Origin: Streptomyces caniscabiei | GTDB taxonomy: Bacteria; Actinomycetota; Actinomycetes; Streptomycetales; Streptomycetaceae | NCBI RefSeq assembly: GCF_014930365.1 | Contig: NZ_JABXWI010000019.1 | Span: 1-64,000, forward strand | Reading direction: 5' to 3' | DNA length: 64,000 nucleotides | Part shown: in pieces, positions 18,741-27,280 of the stretch | Layout: each line of letters starts with the position of its first letter | Numbering within the stretch: the first letter of the stretch is position 1 | Made by a program: the position numbers and the translations under genes | The notes under the pieces: model-generated | What the model saw: the letters and a program-made list of their open reading frames with translations, nothing else | What the model was told of the DNA's origin: nothing | Database searches by the model: none

Positions 18741-19676
18741 ATGAAGGGGCCGGCCACGGGACGGCCGGTGACGGGACGGCCGGTGACGGGACGGCCGGTG
18801 ACGGGACCTCCTCACCCCGCGTTCCGGGCGTTCACCCGGGCCCTCCCCCTCACCCCCGCCACCGTCCTCCTGCTCCTCTTCCTCGCCGGCCCGATCGGCT
18901 ACTGCGCCTACATCGCCTTCACCGACCTCCAACTCACCGGCCAGGCCGAGGACTCCTTCATCGGCTTCGAGAACTTCCGTACGGCGTTCGGGGACGAGGC
19001 GTTCCTCAACGCGGTCTGGCTGACCCTGGTCTTCACGGTGGTCTCGGCGCTGCTGGGCCAGAACACGCTGGGCCTGGCGCTGGCGGCGCTGATGCAGCGC
19101 GCGTCGAAGCCGGTTCGCACGCTGGTCGGGGGAATCGTCGTCACGGCGTGGGTCCTCCCGGAGGTCGTGGCCGGGTTCCTCCTCTACGCCTTCTTCCGCC
19201 GCGAAGGCACCCTGAACGCCGTCCTGGACTGGCTCCATCTCCCCACCCAGAACTGGCTGTACACGCTCCCGATCCTCGCGGTGTCGTTCGCGAACGTCTG
19301 GCGGGGGACGGCCTTCTCGATGCTGGTGTACTCGGCGGCCCTGAACGAGATCCCGAAGGAGATCACGGAGGCGGCGGAGATGGACGGCGCGGGCGGCTGG
19401 CGCCGTATGTGGCACATCACGCTCCCGATGATCCGCCGCTCGATCGGCACGAACCTCATGCTGATCACCCTCCAGACCCTGTCGGTCTTCGGCCTGATCT
19501 GGGTGATGACGCGAGGCGGCCCCGGCGGCAAGAGCCAGACCCTCCCCCTCTTCATGTACGAGGAGGCGTTCCAGAAGAGCATGATCGGTTACGGCACGGC
19601 GGTGGCGCTGTTGTTGCTGGTGGTGGGTTCGCTGTTCTCGGTGGTCTATCTGCGGCTGCTGCGGACGGAGGTGTGA
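18741..19676 (+). CDS. Sugar ABC transporter permease (MalF type)
   Basis: The 311-residue inner-membrane permease has six predicted helices, the first at VLLLLFLAGPIGYCAYIAF. The EAA loop that docks the ATPase reads EAAEMDGAGGWRRMWHITLP. The N-terminus carries three copies of GRPVT, encoded by a 15-bp tandem repeat (18756-18800), before the first helix. The gene starts 10 bp after the receptor gene. No ATPase gene is nearby; Streptomyces sugar importers usually share the distant MsiK ATPase, which probably applies here. Confidence 0.9.
   Translation: MKGPATGRPVTGRPVTGRPVTGPPHPAFRAFTRALPLTPATVLLLLFLAGPIGYCAYIAFTDLQLTGQAEDSFIGFENFRTAFGDEAFLNAVWLTLVFTVVSALLGQNTLGLALAALMQRASKPVRTLVGGIVVTAWVLPEVVAGFLLYAFFRREGTLNAVLDWLHLPTQNWLYTLPILAVSFANVWRGTAFSMLVYSAALNEIPKEITEAAEMDGAGGWRRMWHITLPMIRRSIGTNLMLITLQTLSVFGLIWVMTRGGPGGKSQTLPLFMYEEAFQKSMIGYGTAVALLLLVVGSLFSVVYLRLLRTEV
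18756..18800 (+). repeat. 15-bp tandem repeat inside the permease gene
   Basis: Three exact copies of ACGGGACGGCCGGTG, followed by a partial fourth, encode TGRPV units in the cytoplasmic N-terminus. Copy number could vary between strains without changing the frame. Confidence 0.8.
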
Positions 19677-19681
19677 GTGCC

Positions 19682-20506
19682 GTGGCCTCCTCGAACACCC
19701 GACGGCTCGCGGCCGACGCGGGGCTGCTCGTCATCGCCGCGGCCTTCGTCCTTCCGCTGGCGTGGGTGATCCTCTCGTCGGTGGACCCGAAGGCGGACCT
19801 GACGGTGAAGGTGCCGGACGGGGTGACGCCGGACAACTTCGACGCGGTACTGACCCCCGACATCACCTTCACGCCCCTGCTCAACAGCCTGCTGCTGTGC
19901 GGCGGGGGCACGGCGCTCACGGTGGTGTGCGCGGCCCTGGCGGCGTACCCGCTCTCCCGCTTCCGCTCCCGCCTGAACCGCCCGTTCCTCCTGACGATCC
20001 TGTTCGCGACGAGCCTGCCGATCACGGCGATCATGGTGCCGGTGTACGCGCTGTTCGTCCAGGTGAACCTGATCGACACCATGCAGGGCACGATCTTCTT
20101 CTTCGCGGCGTCCCAACTCCCCTTCGCCATCTGGCTGATGAAGAACTTCATGGACGGCGTACCGAAGGAACTGGAGGAGGCGGCGTGGACGGACGGCGCG
20201 TCGTCGCTCCAGTCCCTGCTGCGGGTCGTACTGCCGCTGATGGGCCCGGGCGTCGCGGTGGTGACCGTCTTCTCGTTCGTGATGATGTGGGGCAACTTCT
20301 TCGTCCCGTTCATGCTGCTGCTCACGCCGGAGCAGATGCCGGCGGCGGTGAGCATCAACGAGTTCTTCGGGAACCGGGGGACGGTCGTCTACGGGCAGTT
20401 GGCGGCGTTCTCGGTGATCTATTCCACGCCGGTGATCTTGTTGTACGTGGGGGTGGCCAGACGGTTGGGCGGGGGGTTCGCTCTGGGTGGGGCGGTCAAG
20501 GGGTGA
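19682..20506 (+). CDS. Sugar ABC transporter permease (MalG type)
   Basis: The protein has about 274 residues and six helices. It is the second permease of the importer. The ATPase-docking loop is EAAWTDGASSLQSLLRVVLP. GGAGG at 19667-19671 is 10 nt from the GTG at 19682; a GTG at 19673 overlaps the previous stop (GTGA) but has no room for a ribosome site. The 3' end overlaps the convergent RidA gene by 11 bp, so the two transcripts collide or share a terminator region. Confidence 0.9.
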   Translation: MASSNTRRLAADAGLLVIAAAFVLPLAWVILSSVDPKADLTVKVPDGVTPDNFDAVLTPDITFTPLLNSLLLCGGGTALTVVCAALAAYPLSRFRSRLNRPFLLTILFATSLPITAIMVPVYALFVQVNLIDTMQGTIFFFAASQLPFAIWLMKNFMDGVPKELEEAAWTDGASSLQSLLRVVLPLMGPGVAVVTVFSFVMMWGNFFVPFMLLLTPEQMPAAVSINEFFGNRGTVVYGQLAAFSVIYSTPVILLYVGVARRLGGGFALGGAVKG

Positions 20507-20912
20507 GGCCGGGCCGCACGTCGAGACGCACGAGCGCGCCCATCTCCACGAGTTGGTCCGGCAGGGCCAGGTCGGAGACACCCATGACCGTGCTGGCGGG
20601 CCGGTGCTCCCCGAAGTACTCGGCGTGGAGGCGTGCCGTCGTGTCGAAGTTCTCCCGCAGGTTCCGCACCAGAACCGTGGTCTCCACTATCTGGCCGCGC
20701 TCGGCCCCGAACTCCTTCAGCACCAGGTCCAGGTTCTCCAGCGTGGTGCGGACCTGCAGTTCGAAGTCGCCCGCGCCCACGAAGGTGCCGTCCCGGTCGT
20801 GGGAGAGCTGTCCCGACACATGAACCGTGTCACCGACCTGGACGGCCTGGCTGTACCCGTAGATCGACTCCCACGGCACACCGAAGCCGTACGTCTTCGC
20901 CTGCGAACCCAT
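20496..20912 (-). CDS. RidA/YjgF-family protein
   Basis: The 138-residue protein matches the RidA superfamily: SGQLSHDRDGTFVGAGDFELQ, NLDLVLKEFGAERGQIVETTV, and a C-terminal VEMGALVRLDV. True RidA deaminates reactive enamine intermediates using an Arg in a C-terminal G-V-x-x-L-x-R-P-type motif. Here the region reads STVMGVSDLALPDQLVEM and that Arg is not obvious, so this may be a divergent subgroup with another role. The ATG at 20912 has AAGGAG 6 nt upstream. Confidence 0.85.
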   Translation of the reverse strand: MGSQAKTYGFGVPWESIYGYSQAVQVGDTVHVSGQLSHDRDGTFVGAGDFELQVRTTLENLDLVLKEFGAERGQIVETTVLVRNLRENFDTTARLHAEYFGEHRPASTVMGVSDLALPDQLVEMGALVRLDVRPGLTP

Positions 20913-21057
20913 GACTCACTCCTTGCGACAGTGCGAGCCCGTCGGTCGTGAACAGGCCCCTTGCACGCAGAAGTTACGGGTCCGCACGGACGGCGCTTGT
21001 CCGGGAGCGACATGAAAGTGGTCTCTGCGCGCAGAGTTCGCGCGCACGCGGCGGGTC

Positions 21058-21519
21058 TCACCCCTCGGGCAACACCCCGGGCCGGAACGGCTCCACCCCC
21101 ACCACCCGCCGTACCCGCACCGGCTCGATCAGGATCATCAGGCGGCGCTCCCCGGGCAGGAGCCACGGATAGCGCTCCTGCCCGATGTACTTCCGGGTGA
21201 GGCGGTCCATCGCGCGGTCCGCCTCCTCCCCCTCCACGAAGCGGACGACGCGGCCTCGGATCTCGGCACGGTCGTAGGGGTTCTCGGGGTCGTGGTGGGA
21301 CAGGGACACGAGGGGGTTGCGGCGCAGGTTCTCCTCCTTCACCCGCCCCACCGACGTGTTGACCATGACGTACTCGGGCCCGGAGGCGTCCTCTCCGTCC
21401 CTCTCGATGTCCACCCACATGGGTGACACCTGAGGCGCCCCGTCCGGTCCCACCGTCGCCAAGTGCCAGAAGTTCGGCGCCAGTAGGCGCTCCCGTATGT
21501 GCCCGTCCAGCTTCGTCAT
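21058..21519 (-). CDS. PPOX-class (split-barrel flavin/F420) oxidoreductase
   Basis: The 153-residue protein has the pyridoxamine-phosphate-oxidase split barrel: NFWHLATVGPDGAPQVSPMWVD, a central YVMVNTSVGRVKEENLRRNPLVSLS and MILIEPVRVRRVVGV. Actinobacterial members of this group often bind F420 rather than FMN; the cofactor is not decidable by eye. The ATG at 21519 (MTKLDGHIRE) is preferred over the 14-codon extension to 21561, which has no family sequence. Confidence 0.85.
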   Translation of the reverse strand: MTKLDGHIRERLLAPNFWHLATVGPDGAPQVSPMWVDIERDGEDASGPEYVMVNTSVGRVKEENLRRNPLVSLSHHDPENPYDRAEIRGRVVRFVEGEEADRAMDRLTRKYIGQERYPWLLPGERRLMILIEPVRVRRVVGVEPFRPGVLPEG

Positions 21520-21623
21520 GGCGTCATCCCTACCCAGGCCCGTCCAGACATCCGCCCGCACGCCCCTCGGATCCCAGGAGTCACAGGTCTCCCACCACCC
21601 GTAGCTTCCTACAATCCGTGTTT

Positions 21624-22487
21624 GTGGCCGAACAGCCCGTAGTCACCGCAGCCCCGCGCCCCTACGTTGTGCGCGTGCACCGACGCTCAGCCCACGAACG
21701 GCAGCCCCAGCACCCGTACCCACAGCCGCAGGCACAGGCGCGCCCGGCCCCACAGGCCACCGCCCCCACCCCGCCCTTCAACGCCCCCGCCGCCCGTAGG
21801 ATCCGCGCGGCGCTGGGCATGGAGCCCGAACACGTCGCCTACGGGATGCGCTCCTCGTACGGCCTCCCGTACGTCACCCCGGACCTGGTCGCCGCCTGGG
21901 AACGCGGCGCCGCCTCCCCCACCGGCTCCGAACTCACCGCGCTCGCGGGGGTGTTGTGGTGCTCGGCCGGTGAACTCATCAGCTCCCCCAGGACCTTGCG
22001 TGAGCACCGCATGGCCCAGGGCATCGCCGCCGAGGACGTCGCCCGCGCGGTCGGCCTCGAACTCACCCCGTACCTGGGAATGGAGGAGACCGGGGAGTGG
22101 CGCGGCACCGACCGTCAGGCGGCCGTCCTCGCCACCGTGCTCGATCTGACGCTGCCCGAACTCACCACCGTGACGGGGCGCGAGACCAGGCTCGGGGAAC
22201 TGCTCCGCGGCGCGGTCACCACCCGCTGGCAGGCCCACGTACGGCCGATCGCCAAACTGCTCGCCCTCGACCGGCACCTCGACAAGCAAGCCGACCGGCA
22301 CCTCGACCGGCATCTCCTCGAAGACGTCCTCCAGGAGTTGCACGCCGACTACCAGGGCCTGATGGCCGCCACCCTCACCTGGGCGAACGGCACCGCCGCG
22401 ACCGACTCGGGCGACGCCGGCCGCGACTTCCTGGACGGGATCGTCGACCGCTTCTGGTCACTGGTCCGACGGACAGCCTCCTACTGA
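21624..22487 (+). CDS. Helix-turn-helix (XRE-like) regulator, Streptomyces-type
   Basis: A protein of about 287 residues. A Pro/Gln-rich N-terminus is followed by two diverged helix-turn-helix-like units (AARRIRAALGMEPEHVAYGM and LREHRMAQGIAAEDVARAVG), each followed by a W/E-G-x-x segment. The C-terminal 80 residues (RHLLEDVLQELHADYQGLMAATLTW) are helical. A TACAAT -10 (21610-21615) ends 9 bp before the GTG at 21624 and there is no ribosome site, suggesting a leaderless mRNA. GTG at 21675 is the alternative start. Its targets are unknown. Confidence 0.7.
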   Translation: MAEQPVVTAAPRPYVVRVHRRSAHERQPQHPYPQPQAQARPAPQATAPTPPFNAPAARRIRAALGMEPEHVAYGMRSSYGLPYVTPDLVAAWERGAASPTGSELTALAGVLWCSAGELISSPRTLREHRMAQGIAAEDVARAVGLELTPYLGMEETGEWRGTDRQAAVLATVLDLTLPELTTVTGRETRLGELLRGAVTTRWQAHVRPIAKLLALDRHLDKQADRHLDRHLLEDVLQELHADYQGLMAATLTWANGTAATDSGDAGRDFLDGIVDRFWSLVRRTASY

Positions 22488-22511
22488 CCCACCCAAGACC
22501 GACAGGAGCCC

Positions 22512-23537
22512 CTAGAACACCGACTCCGCCTCGTCCATCCGGTCCTTCGGCACCGTCTTCAGCTCGGTCACCGCCTCCGCCAGCGGCACCATCACCACCT
22601 CGGTGCCGCGCAGGGCGGTCATCCGGCCGTAGTCGGCCCGGTGCGCGGCCTCGACCGCGTGCCAGCCGAAGCGCGTGGCGAGCACCCTGTCGTACGCGGT
22701 CGGGGTGCCGCCCCGCTGGACATGGCCCAGAATGACCGGCTTGGCCTCCTTGCCGAGGCGGCGCTCCAGCTCGTACGCCAGCGCCGTGCCGATGCCCTGG
22801 AAGCGTTCGTGGCCGAACTGGTCGATCTCGCCGTGGCCGTAGTCCATGGAGCCCTCGGCCGGGTGCGCGCCCTCGGCGACGCAGATGACCGCGAACTTCT
22901 TGCCCCGCGAGAAGCGCTCCTCCACCATCTTCACCAGGTCGGCGGGGTCGAAGGCGCGCTCCGGCAGGCAGATGCCGTGCGCGCCCGCCGCCATGCCGGA
23001 CTCCAGCGCGATCCAGCCGGCGTGCCGGCCCATGACCTCGACGACCATCACGCGCTGATGGGACTCGGCGGTCGTCTTCAGGCGGTCCATCGCCTCCGTG
23101 GCGACACCCACGGCCGTGTCGAAGCCGAACGTGCGATCGGTGGACGAGATGTCGTTGTCGATGGTCTTCGGGACGCCGACCACCGGCAGGCCGGCGTCAC
23201 TGAGCATCCGCGCGGCCGTGAGCGTGCCCTCGCCCCCGATCGGGATCAGGACGTCGATGCCGAACTGGTGGGCCATGTCCTGCGCGTTCTCGCAGGCCTC
23301 GCGGAGGCGGTCGCGCTGGAGGCGGGAGGAGCCGAGAATGGTGCCGCCGCGGGCCAGGATGCCGCCGACGTCCTCCAGGTCGAGGGTGCGGTAGCGGCCG
23401 TCGAGGAGGCCGGCGTAGCCGTCCTCGAAGCCGATGACCTCGTCGCCGTACTGGGCGACCGCTCGGTGCACGACCGACCGGATCACTGCGTTCAGGCCCG
23501 GACAGTCGCCGCCTGCGGTGAGAACTCCGATACGCAT
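22512..23537 (-). CDS. pfkA: ATP-dependent 6-phosphofructokinase
   Basis: The 341-residue enzyme makes fructose-1,6-bisphosphate in glycolysis. TAGGDCPGLNAVIR binds phosphate and IGGEGTL has Gly at the position that separates ATP users from pyrophosphate users (which have Asp). PKTIDND holds the catalytic Asp; the Lys there is common in actinobacterial enzymes. MGRHAGWIAL and HVQRGGTPTAYDR complete the substrate site. The ATG at 23537 has AGGAG upstream, preceded by three further AGGA-bearing 9-bp repeats. The gene is divergent from pta. Confidence 0.95.
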   Translation of the reverse strand: MRIGVLTAGGDCPGLNAVIRSVVHRAVAQYGDEVIGFEDGYAGLLDGRYRTLDLEDVGGILARGGTILGSSRLQRDRLREACENAQDMAHQFGIDVLIPIGGEGTLTAARMLSDAGLPVVGVPKTIDNDISSTDRTFGFDTAVGVATEAMDRLKTTAESHQRVMVVEVMGRHAGWIALESGMAAGAHGICLPERAFDPADLVKMVEERFSRGKKFAVICVAEGAHPAEGSMDYGHGEIDQFGHERFQGIGTALAYELERRLGKEAKPVILGHVQRGGTPTAYDRVLATRFGWHAVEAAHRADYGRMTALRGTEVVMVPLAEAVTELKTVPKDRMDEAESVF

Positions 23538-23555
23538 CGTGCTGTGTCTCCTGCT

Positions 23556-23582
23556 CGTCCTGATCGTCCTGAGCGTCCTGAG
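23556..23582 (-). repeat. 9-bp tandem repeat just upstream of the pfkA ribosome site
   Basis: Read on the minus strand, TCAGGACG-type units repeat three times and lead straight into the real AGGAG. Four AGGA cores are thus spaced 9 bp apart before the start codon, which could act as stand-by ribosome sites. Confidence 0.6.
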
Positions 23583-23810
23583 TGTCCGGCTCGGTGCTGG
23601 TACTTATGAGCCAGTCCGATTGTTTCACGGCCGACCGGGGGTCGCCGCGCCCGTCCGGCCCAGCCCGGCACCCCTCCCCGCTGATGGGCGCCTTATCCAT
23701 GGTCAGGGGTATTGTCAAGAGGGTTTCCGTCCGCCGCGACGGTGATTTCCACCCCTCCCCTGCCGAATCAGTCGAACCACATGAAGTCGAACCAGAAACG
23801 GAGTGCACAC

Positions 23811-25904
23811 GTGACGCGCAGCGTGTACGTGACCGGGATCGATCGCGGCGACGGCCGCCAGGTCGTCGAACTGGGGGTGATGGAGCTCCTGACCCGCCAG
23901 GTCGACCGGGTCGGGGTGTTCCGGCCGCTGCTGCACCACGGACCGGACCGGCTCTTCGACCTGCTGCGCGCCCGCTACCGGCTCACCCAGGACCCGGCGA
24001 CCGTGTACGGCATGGACTACCACGAGGCGTCCACGCTCCAGGCCGAGCACGGCACGGACGAGCTGGTCTCCACGCTCGTCGACCGGTTCCACACCGTCGC
24101 CCGGGACTACGACGTCGTCCTCGTCCTGGGGACCGACTTCGCCGACACCCAGTTCCCGGACGAGCTGTCGCTCAACGCCCGGCTCGCCAACGAGTTCGGC
24201 GCGTCCGTCATCCCGGTGGTCGGCGGACGGAAGCAGACCGCCGAGTCGGTCGTGGCCGAGACGCACAACGCCTACCGCGCGTACGAGGGCCTCGGCTGCG
24301 ACGTGCTCGCCATGGTCGTCAACCGGGTCGCGCCCGCCGACCGCGACGGGATAGCCGAGCGGCTCGGTGACTCCCGGCTGCCGCTCCCCGCGCCCTGCTA
24401 CGTGCTGCCCGACGAGCCCGCGCTCTCCGCGCCCACCGTCGCCCAGATCACCCACGCGCTGGGCGGCAAGGTCCTGCTCGGCGACGACTCGGGCCTCGCG
24501 CGCGACGCGCTGAACTTCGTCTTCGGCGGGGCCATGCTGCCGAACTTCCTCAACGCCCTGACCCCGGGCTGTCTGGTCGTCACCCCCGGCGACCGCGCGG
24601 ACCTCGTCATCGGCGCCCTCGCCGCACACAGTGCCGGCACCCCGCCGATCGCGGGCCTGCTGCTCACCCTCGACGAGCGGCCCAGCGACGAGATCCTCAC
24701 CCTCGCCGCCCGCCTCGCCCCCGGCACGCCCGTCGTCGCCGTCGAGTCCGGCTCCTTCCTCACCGCCTCCGAACTCTTCTCCATGGAGGGCAAGTTGAGC
24801 GCGGTGACCCCGCGCAAGGCGGAGACGGCGCTCGGGCTCTTCGAGCGGCACGTGGACACCGCCGAGCTGCGGGGCCGGGTCTCGGCGCCGAGCAGCGACC
24901 GGGTCACGCCGATGATGTTCGAGCACACCCTCCTCGAACAGGCCCGCTCCGAGCGGCGCCGGGTGGTGCTCCCCGAGGGCACGGAGGAGCGCGTCCTGCA
25001 CGCGGCCGAGGTCATCCTCCGCCGCGACGTCTGCGACCTCACCCTCCTCGGCCCCGTCGAGCAGATCCGCAAGAAGGCCGCCGACCTGGGCATCGACCTC
25101 GGCGACAGCATGCTGGTGGACCCGGCGACCTCCGAGTGGCGCGACTCCTTCGCGGAGAGGTACGCCCAGTTCCGCGCCCACAAGAACGTCAGCATGGAGC
25201 TGGCGTACGACGTGGTGTCCGATGTGAACTACTTCGGCACGCTGATGGTCCAGGAAGGGCTGGCGGACGGGATGGTCTCGGGGTCGGTGCACTCCACCGC
25301 CGCCACCATCCGGCCCGCCTTCGAGATCATCAAGACCCGGCCGGACGCCGGCATCGTCTCGTCGGTCTTCTTCATGTGTCTCGCCGACAAGGTGCTGGTG
25401 TACGGGGACTGCGCGGTGAACCCGGACCCGAACGCCGAGCAGCTCGCCGACATCGCGATCCAGTCCGCCGCCACCGCGCGACAGTTCGGGGTCGAGCCGA
25501 GGATCGCAATGTTGTCGTACTCCACGGGGACGTCCGGGTCGGGCGCCGATGTCGACAAGGTGCGCGAGGCCACCGACATCGTGCGCTCGCGGCGGCCCGA
25601 TCTGCTGATCGAGGGACCGATCCAGTACGACGCCGCCGTGGAGCCGAGTGTCGCGGCGACCAAGCTGCCGGACTCCGAAGTGGCGGGCCAGGCCACGGTG
25701 TTGATCTTCCCGGACCTCAACACCGGCAACAACACGTACAAGGCCGTACAGCGGTCGGCGGGCGCGCTCGCGGTCGGGCCGGTCCTCCAGGGGCTGCGCA
25801 AGCCGGTCAACGACCTGTCCCGGGGCGCGCTGGTCCAGGACATCGTGACCACGGTCGCCATCACGGCGATCCAGGCCCGGACGCCCACGCCCGCGGCCCA
25901 GTGA
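23811..25904 (+). CDS. pta: Phosphate acetyltransferase, long (DRTGG-containing) type
   Basis: The 697-residue enzyme converts acetyl-CoA and phosphate to acetyl phosphate. It has the long three-part form: an N-terminal P-loop-like domain (SVYVTGIDRGDGRQVVELG), a middle DRTGG domain to about residue 330, and the catalytic PTA domain (RRVVLPEGTEERVLHAAE, VSGSVHSTAATIRPAFEI, SYSTGTSGSG, VLIFPDLNTGNNTYKAVQR). The Walker-like motif is reduced (TGIDRGDGR, without GKT). GTG 23811 has GGAG at 23800-23803. ackA follows at 29 bp, so the two form the acetate kinase pathway operon. Confidence 0.95.
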   Translation: MTRSVYVTGIDRGDGRQVVELGVMELLTRQVDRVGVFRPLLHHGPDRLFDLLRARYRLTQDPATVYGMDYHEASTLQAEHGTDELVSTLVDRFHTVARDYDVVLVLGTDFADTQFPDELSLNARLANEFGASVIPVVGGRKQTAESVVAETHNAYRAYEGLGCDVLAMVVNRVAPADRDGIAERLGDSRLPLPAPCYVLPDEPALSAPTVAQITHALGGKVLLGDDSGLARDALNFVFGGAMLPNFLNALTPGCLVVTPGDRADLVIGALAAHSAGTPPIAGLLLTLDERPSDEILTLAARLAPGTPVVAVESGSFLTASELFSMEGKLSAVTPRKAETALGLFERHVDTAELRGRVSAPSSDRVTPMMFEHTLLEQARSERRRVVLPEGTEERVLHAAEVILRRDVCDLTLLGPVEQIRKKAADLGIDLGDSMLVDPATSEWRDSFAERYAQFRAHKNVSMELAYDVVSDVNYFGTLMVQEGLADGMVSGSVHSTAATIRPAFEIIKTRPDAGIVSSVFFMCLADKVLVYGDCAVNPDPNAEQLADIAIQSAATARQFGVEPRIAMLSYSTGTSGSGADVDKVREATDIVRSRRPDLLIEGPIQYDAAVEPSVAATKLPDSEVAGQATVLIFPDLNTGNNTYKAVQRSAGALAVGPVLQGLRKPVNDLSRGALVQDIVTTVAITAIQARTPTPAAQ

Positions 25905-25933
25905 CCCCCACCGTCGACAGGAAGCCCACCCCC

Positions 25934-27145
25934 GTGACCGCCACCCGCGTCCTCGTCCTCAACTCCGGCTCCTCGTCGGTGAAGTACCAGCTCCTCGACA
26001 TGCGCGACAGCAGCCGCCTGGCCATGGGCCTGGTGGAACGCATCGGCGAGGAGACCTCCCGGCTGAAGCACACCCCGCTCACGAACGGGGACGCCTCCCG
26101 CGAGCGCACCGAGCCGATCGCCGACCACGAGGCCGCCCTGCGGGCCGTGGCGGACGAGCTGGCCAAGGACAGCCTCGGCCTGGACTCCGCCGAGCTGGCC
26201 GCCATCGGCCACCGCGTGGTGCACGGCGGGCAGAGCTTCACCCGGCCGACCGTGATCGACGACGCCGTGATCGCCGAGATCGAGCGGCTGATCCCGGTGG
26301 CACCGCTGCACAACCCGGCCAACCTCACCGGGATCCGCACGGCGCGGGCGCTGCGCCCGGACCTGCCGCAGGTGGCGGTGTTCGACACGGCGTTCCACAC
26401 CACCATGCCGGAGTCGGCGGCCCGCTACGCCATCGACGTCGAGACGGCCGACGCGCACCGCATCCGCCGCTACGGCTTCCACGGCACCTCGCACGCGTAC
26501 GTGTCCCGGGCGACGGCCGAACTGCTGGGCAGGGACCCGTCCGAGGTGAACGTCATCGTGCTGCACCTCGGCAACGGGGCGTCCGCGTCGGCGGTCCGCG
26601 GCGGGCGGTGCGTGGACACCTCCATGGGGCTGACGCCCTTGGAGGGGCTCGTGATGGGTACCCGGTCCGGAGACATGGACCCGGCCGTCATCTTTCATTT
26701 GATGCGCGTTGGCGGAATGTCCACGGACGAGATCGACACTCTCCTCAACAAGAAGAGCGGTCTGATCGGGTTGTGCGGCGACAACGACATGCGGGAAATC
26801 CGCCGGCGAATCGACGAGGGCGACGAACGGGCGAAGCTGGCCTTCGACATCTACATTCACCGGTTGAAGAAGTACATCGGCGCCTACTGCGCGGTGCTCG
26901 GCCGGGTGGACGCGGTCGCGTTCACGGCGGGTGTCGGCGAGAACGCGGCGCCGGTGCGGGAGGCCGCCGTAGCGGGTCTGGAGGGGCTGGGCCTGGCCGT
27001 GGACAGCGACCTCAACGCCGTACGGGGCGACGCGCCGCGGCTGATCTCGCCGGCCGGCGCGCGGGTCGCCGTGGCGGTGGTCCCGACGGACGAGGAACTG
27101 GAGATCGCGGCCCAGACGTACGCCCTGGTCGGAAAGAACATCTGA
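25934..27145 (+). CDS. ackA: Acetate kinase
   Basis: The 403-residue protein makes ATP and acetate from acetyl phosphate, working with Pta. The N-terminal motif LVLNSGSSSVKYQL, the substrate loop FDTAFHTTMPE, GFHGTSHAYV, and nucleotide motif HLGNGASASA are all present, as are GLTPLEGLVMGTRSGDMDP and FTAGVGEN. The length is the family norm. GTG 25934 has AGGAAG about 10 nt upstream; a GTG at 25901 overlaps the pta stop but lacks a ribosome site. Confidence 0.95.
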   Translation: MTATRVLVLNSGSSSVKYQLLDMRDSSRLAMGLVERIGEETSRLKHTPLTNGDASRERTEPIADHEAALRAVADELAKDSLGLDSAELAAIGHRVVHGGQSFTRPTVIDDAVIAEIERLIPVAPLHNPANLTGIRTARALRPDLPQVAVFDTAFHTTMPESAARYAIDVETADAHRIRRYGFHGTSHAYVSRATAELLGRDPSEVNVIVLHLGNGASASAVRGGRCVDTSMGLTPLEGLVMGTRSGDMDPAVIFHLMRVGGMSTDEIDTLLNKKSGLIGLCGDNDMREIRRRIDEGDERAKLAFDIYIHRLKKYIGAYCAVLGRVDAVAFTAGVGENAAPVREAAVAGLEGLGLAVDSDLNAVRGDAPRLISPAGARVAVAVVPTDEELEIAAQTYALVGKNI

Positions 27146-27229
27146 GCTTCGAAAAGAACAACTGAGCACCATCGGGCAATACACGCCGGTAACACGCCTG
27201 AGCGCATAGCCGCCCATATGAATTGCAGC

Positions 27230-27251
27230 ATTCCGCCAGACGGAATATTCC
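27230..27251. promoter_or_regulatory. Overlapping palindromes in the pyk promoter
   Basis: ATTCCG-5-CGGAAT (27230-27246) runs into a second palindrome GGAATATTCC (27242-27251). A likely -10, TAGGAT (27269-27274), lies 7 bp before the pyk ATG, placing the palindromes at about -35. They are candidate operator sites for control of pyk. Confidence 0.45.
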
Positions 27252-27280
27252 GGAGCGAAACAAACCGATAGGATCGTCCC

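Noticed and set aside
21023-21036. Palindrome CTCTGCGCGCAGAG upstream of the RidA gene
   Set aside because: Made of alternating GC and likely by chance in this composition; no repeat of the motif nearby.
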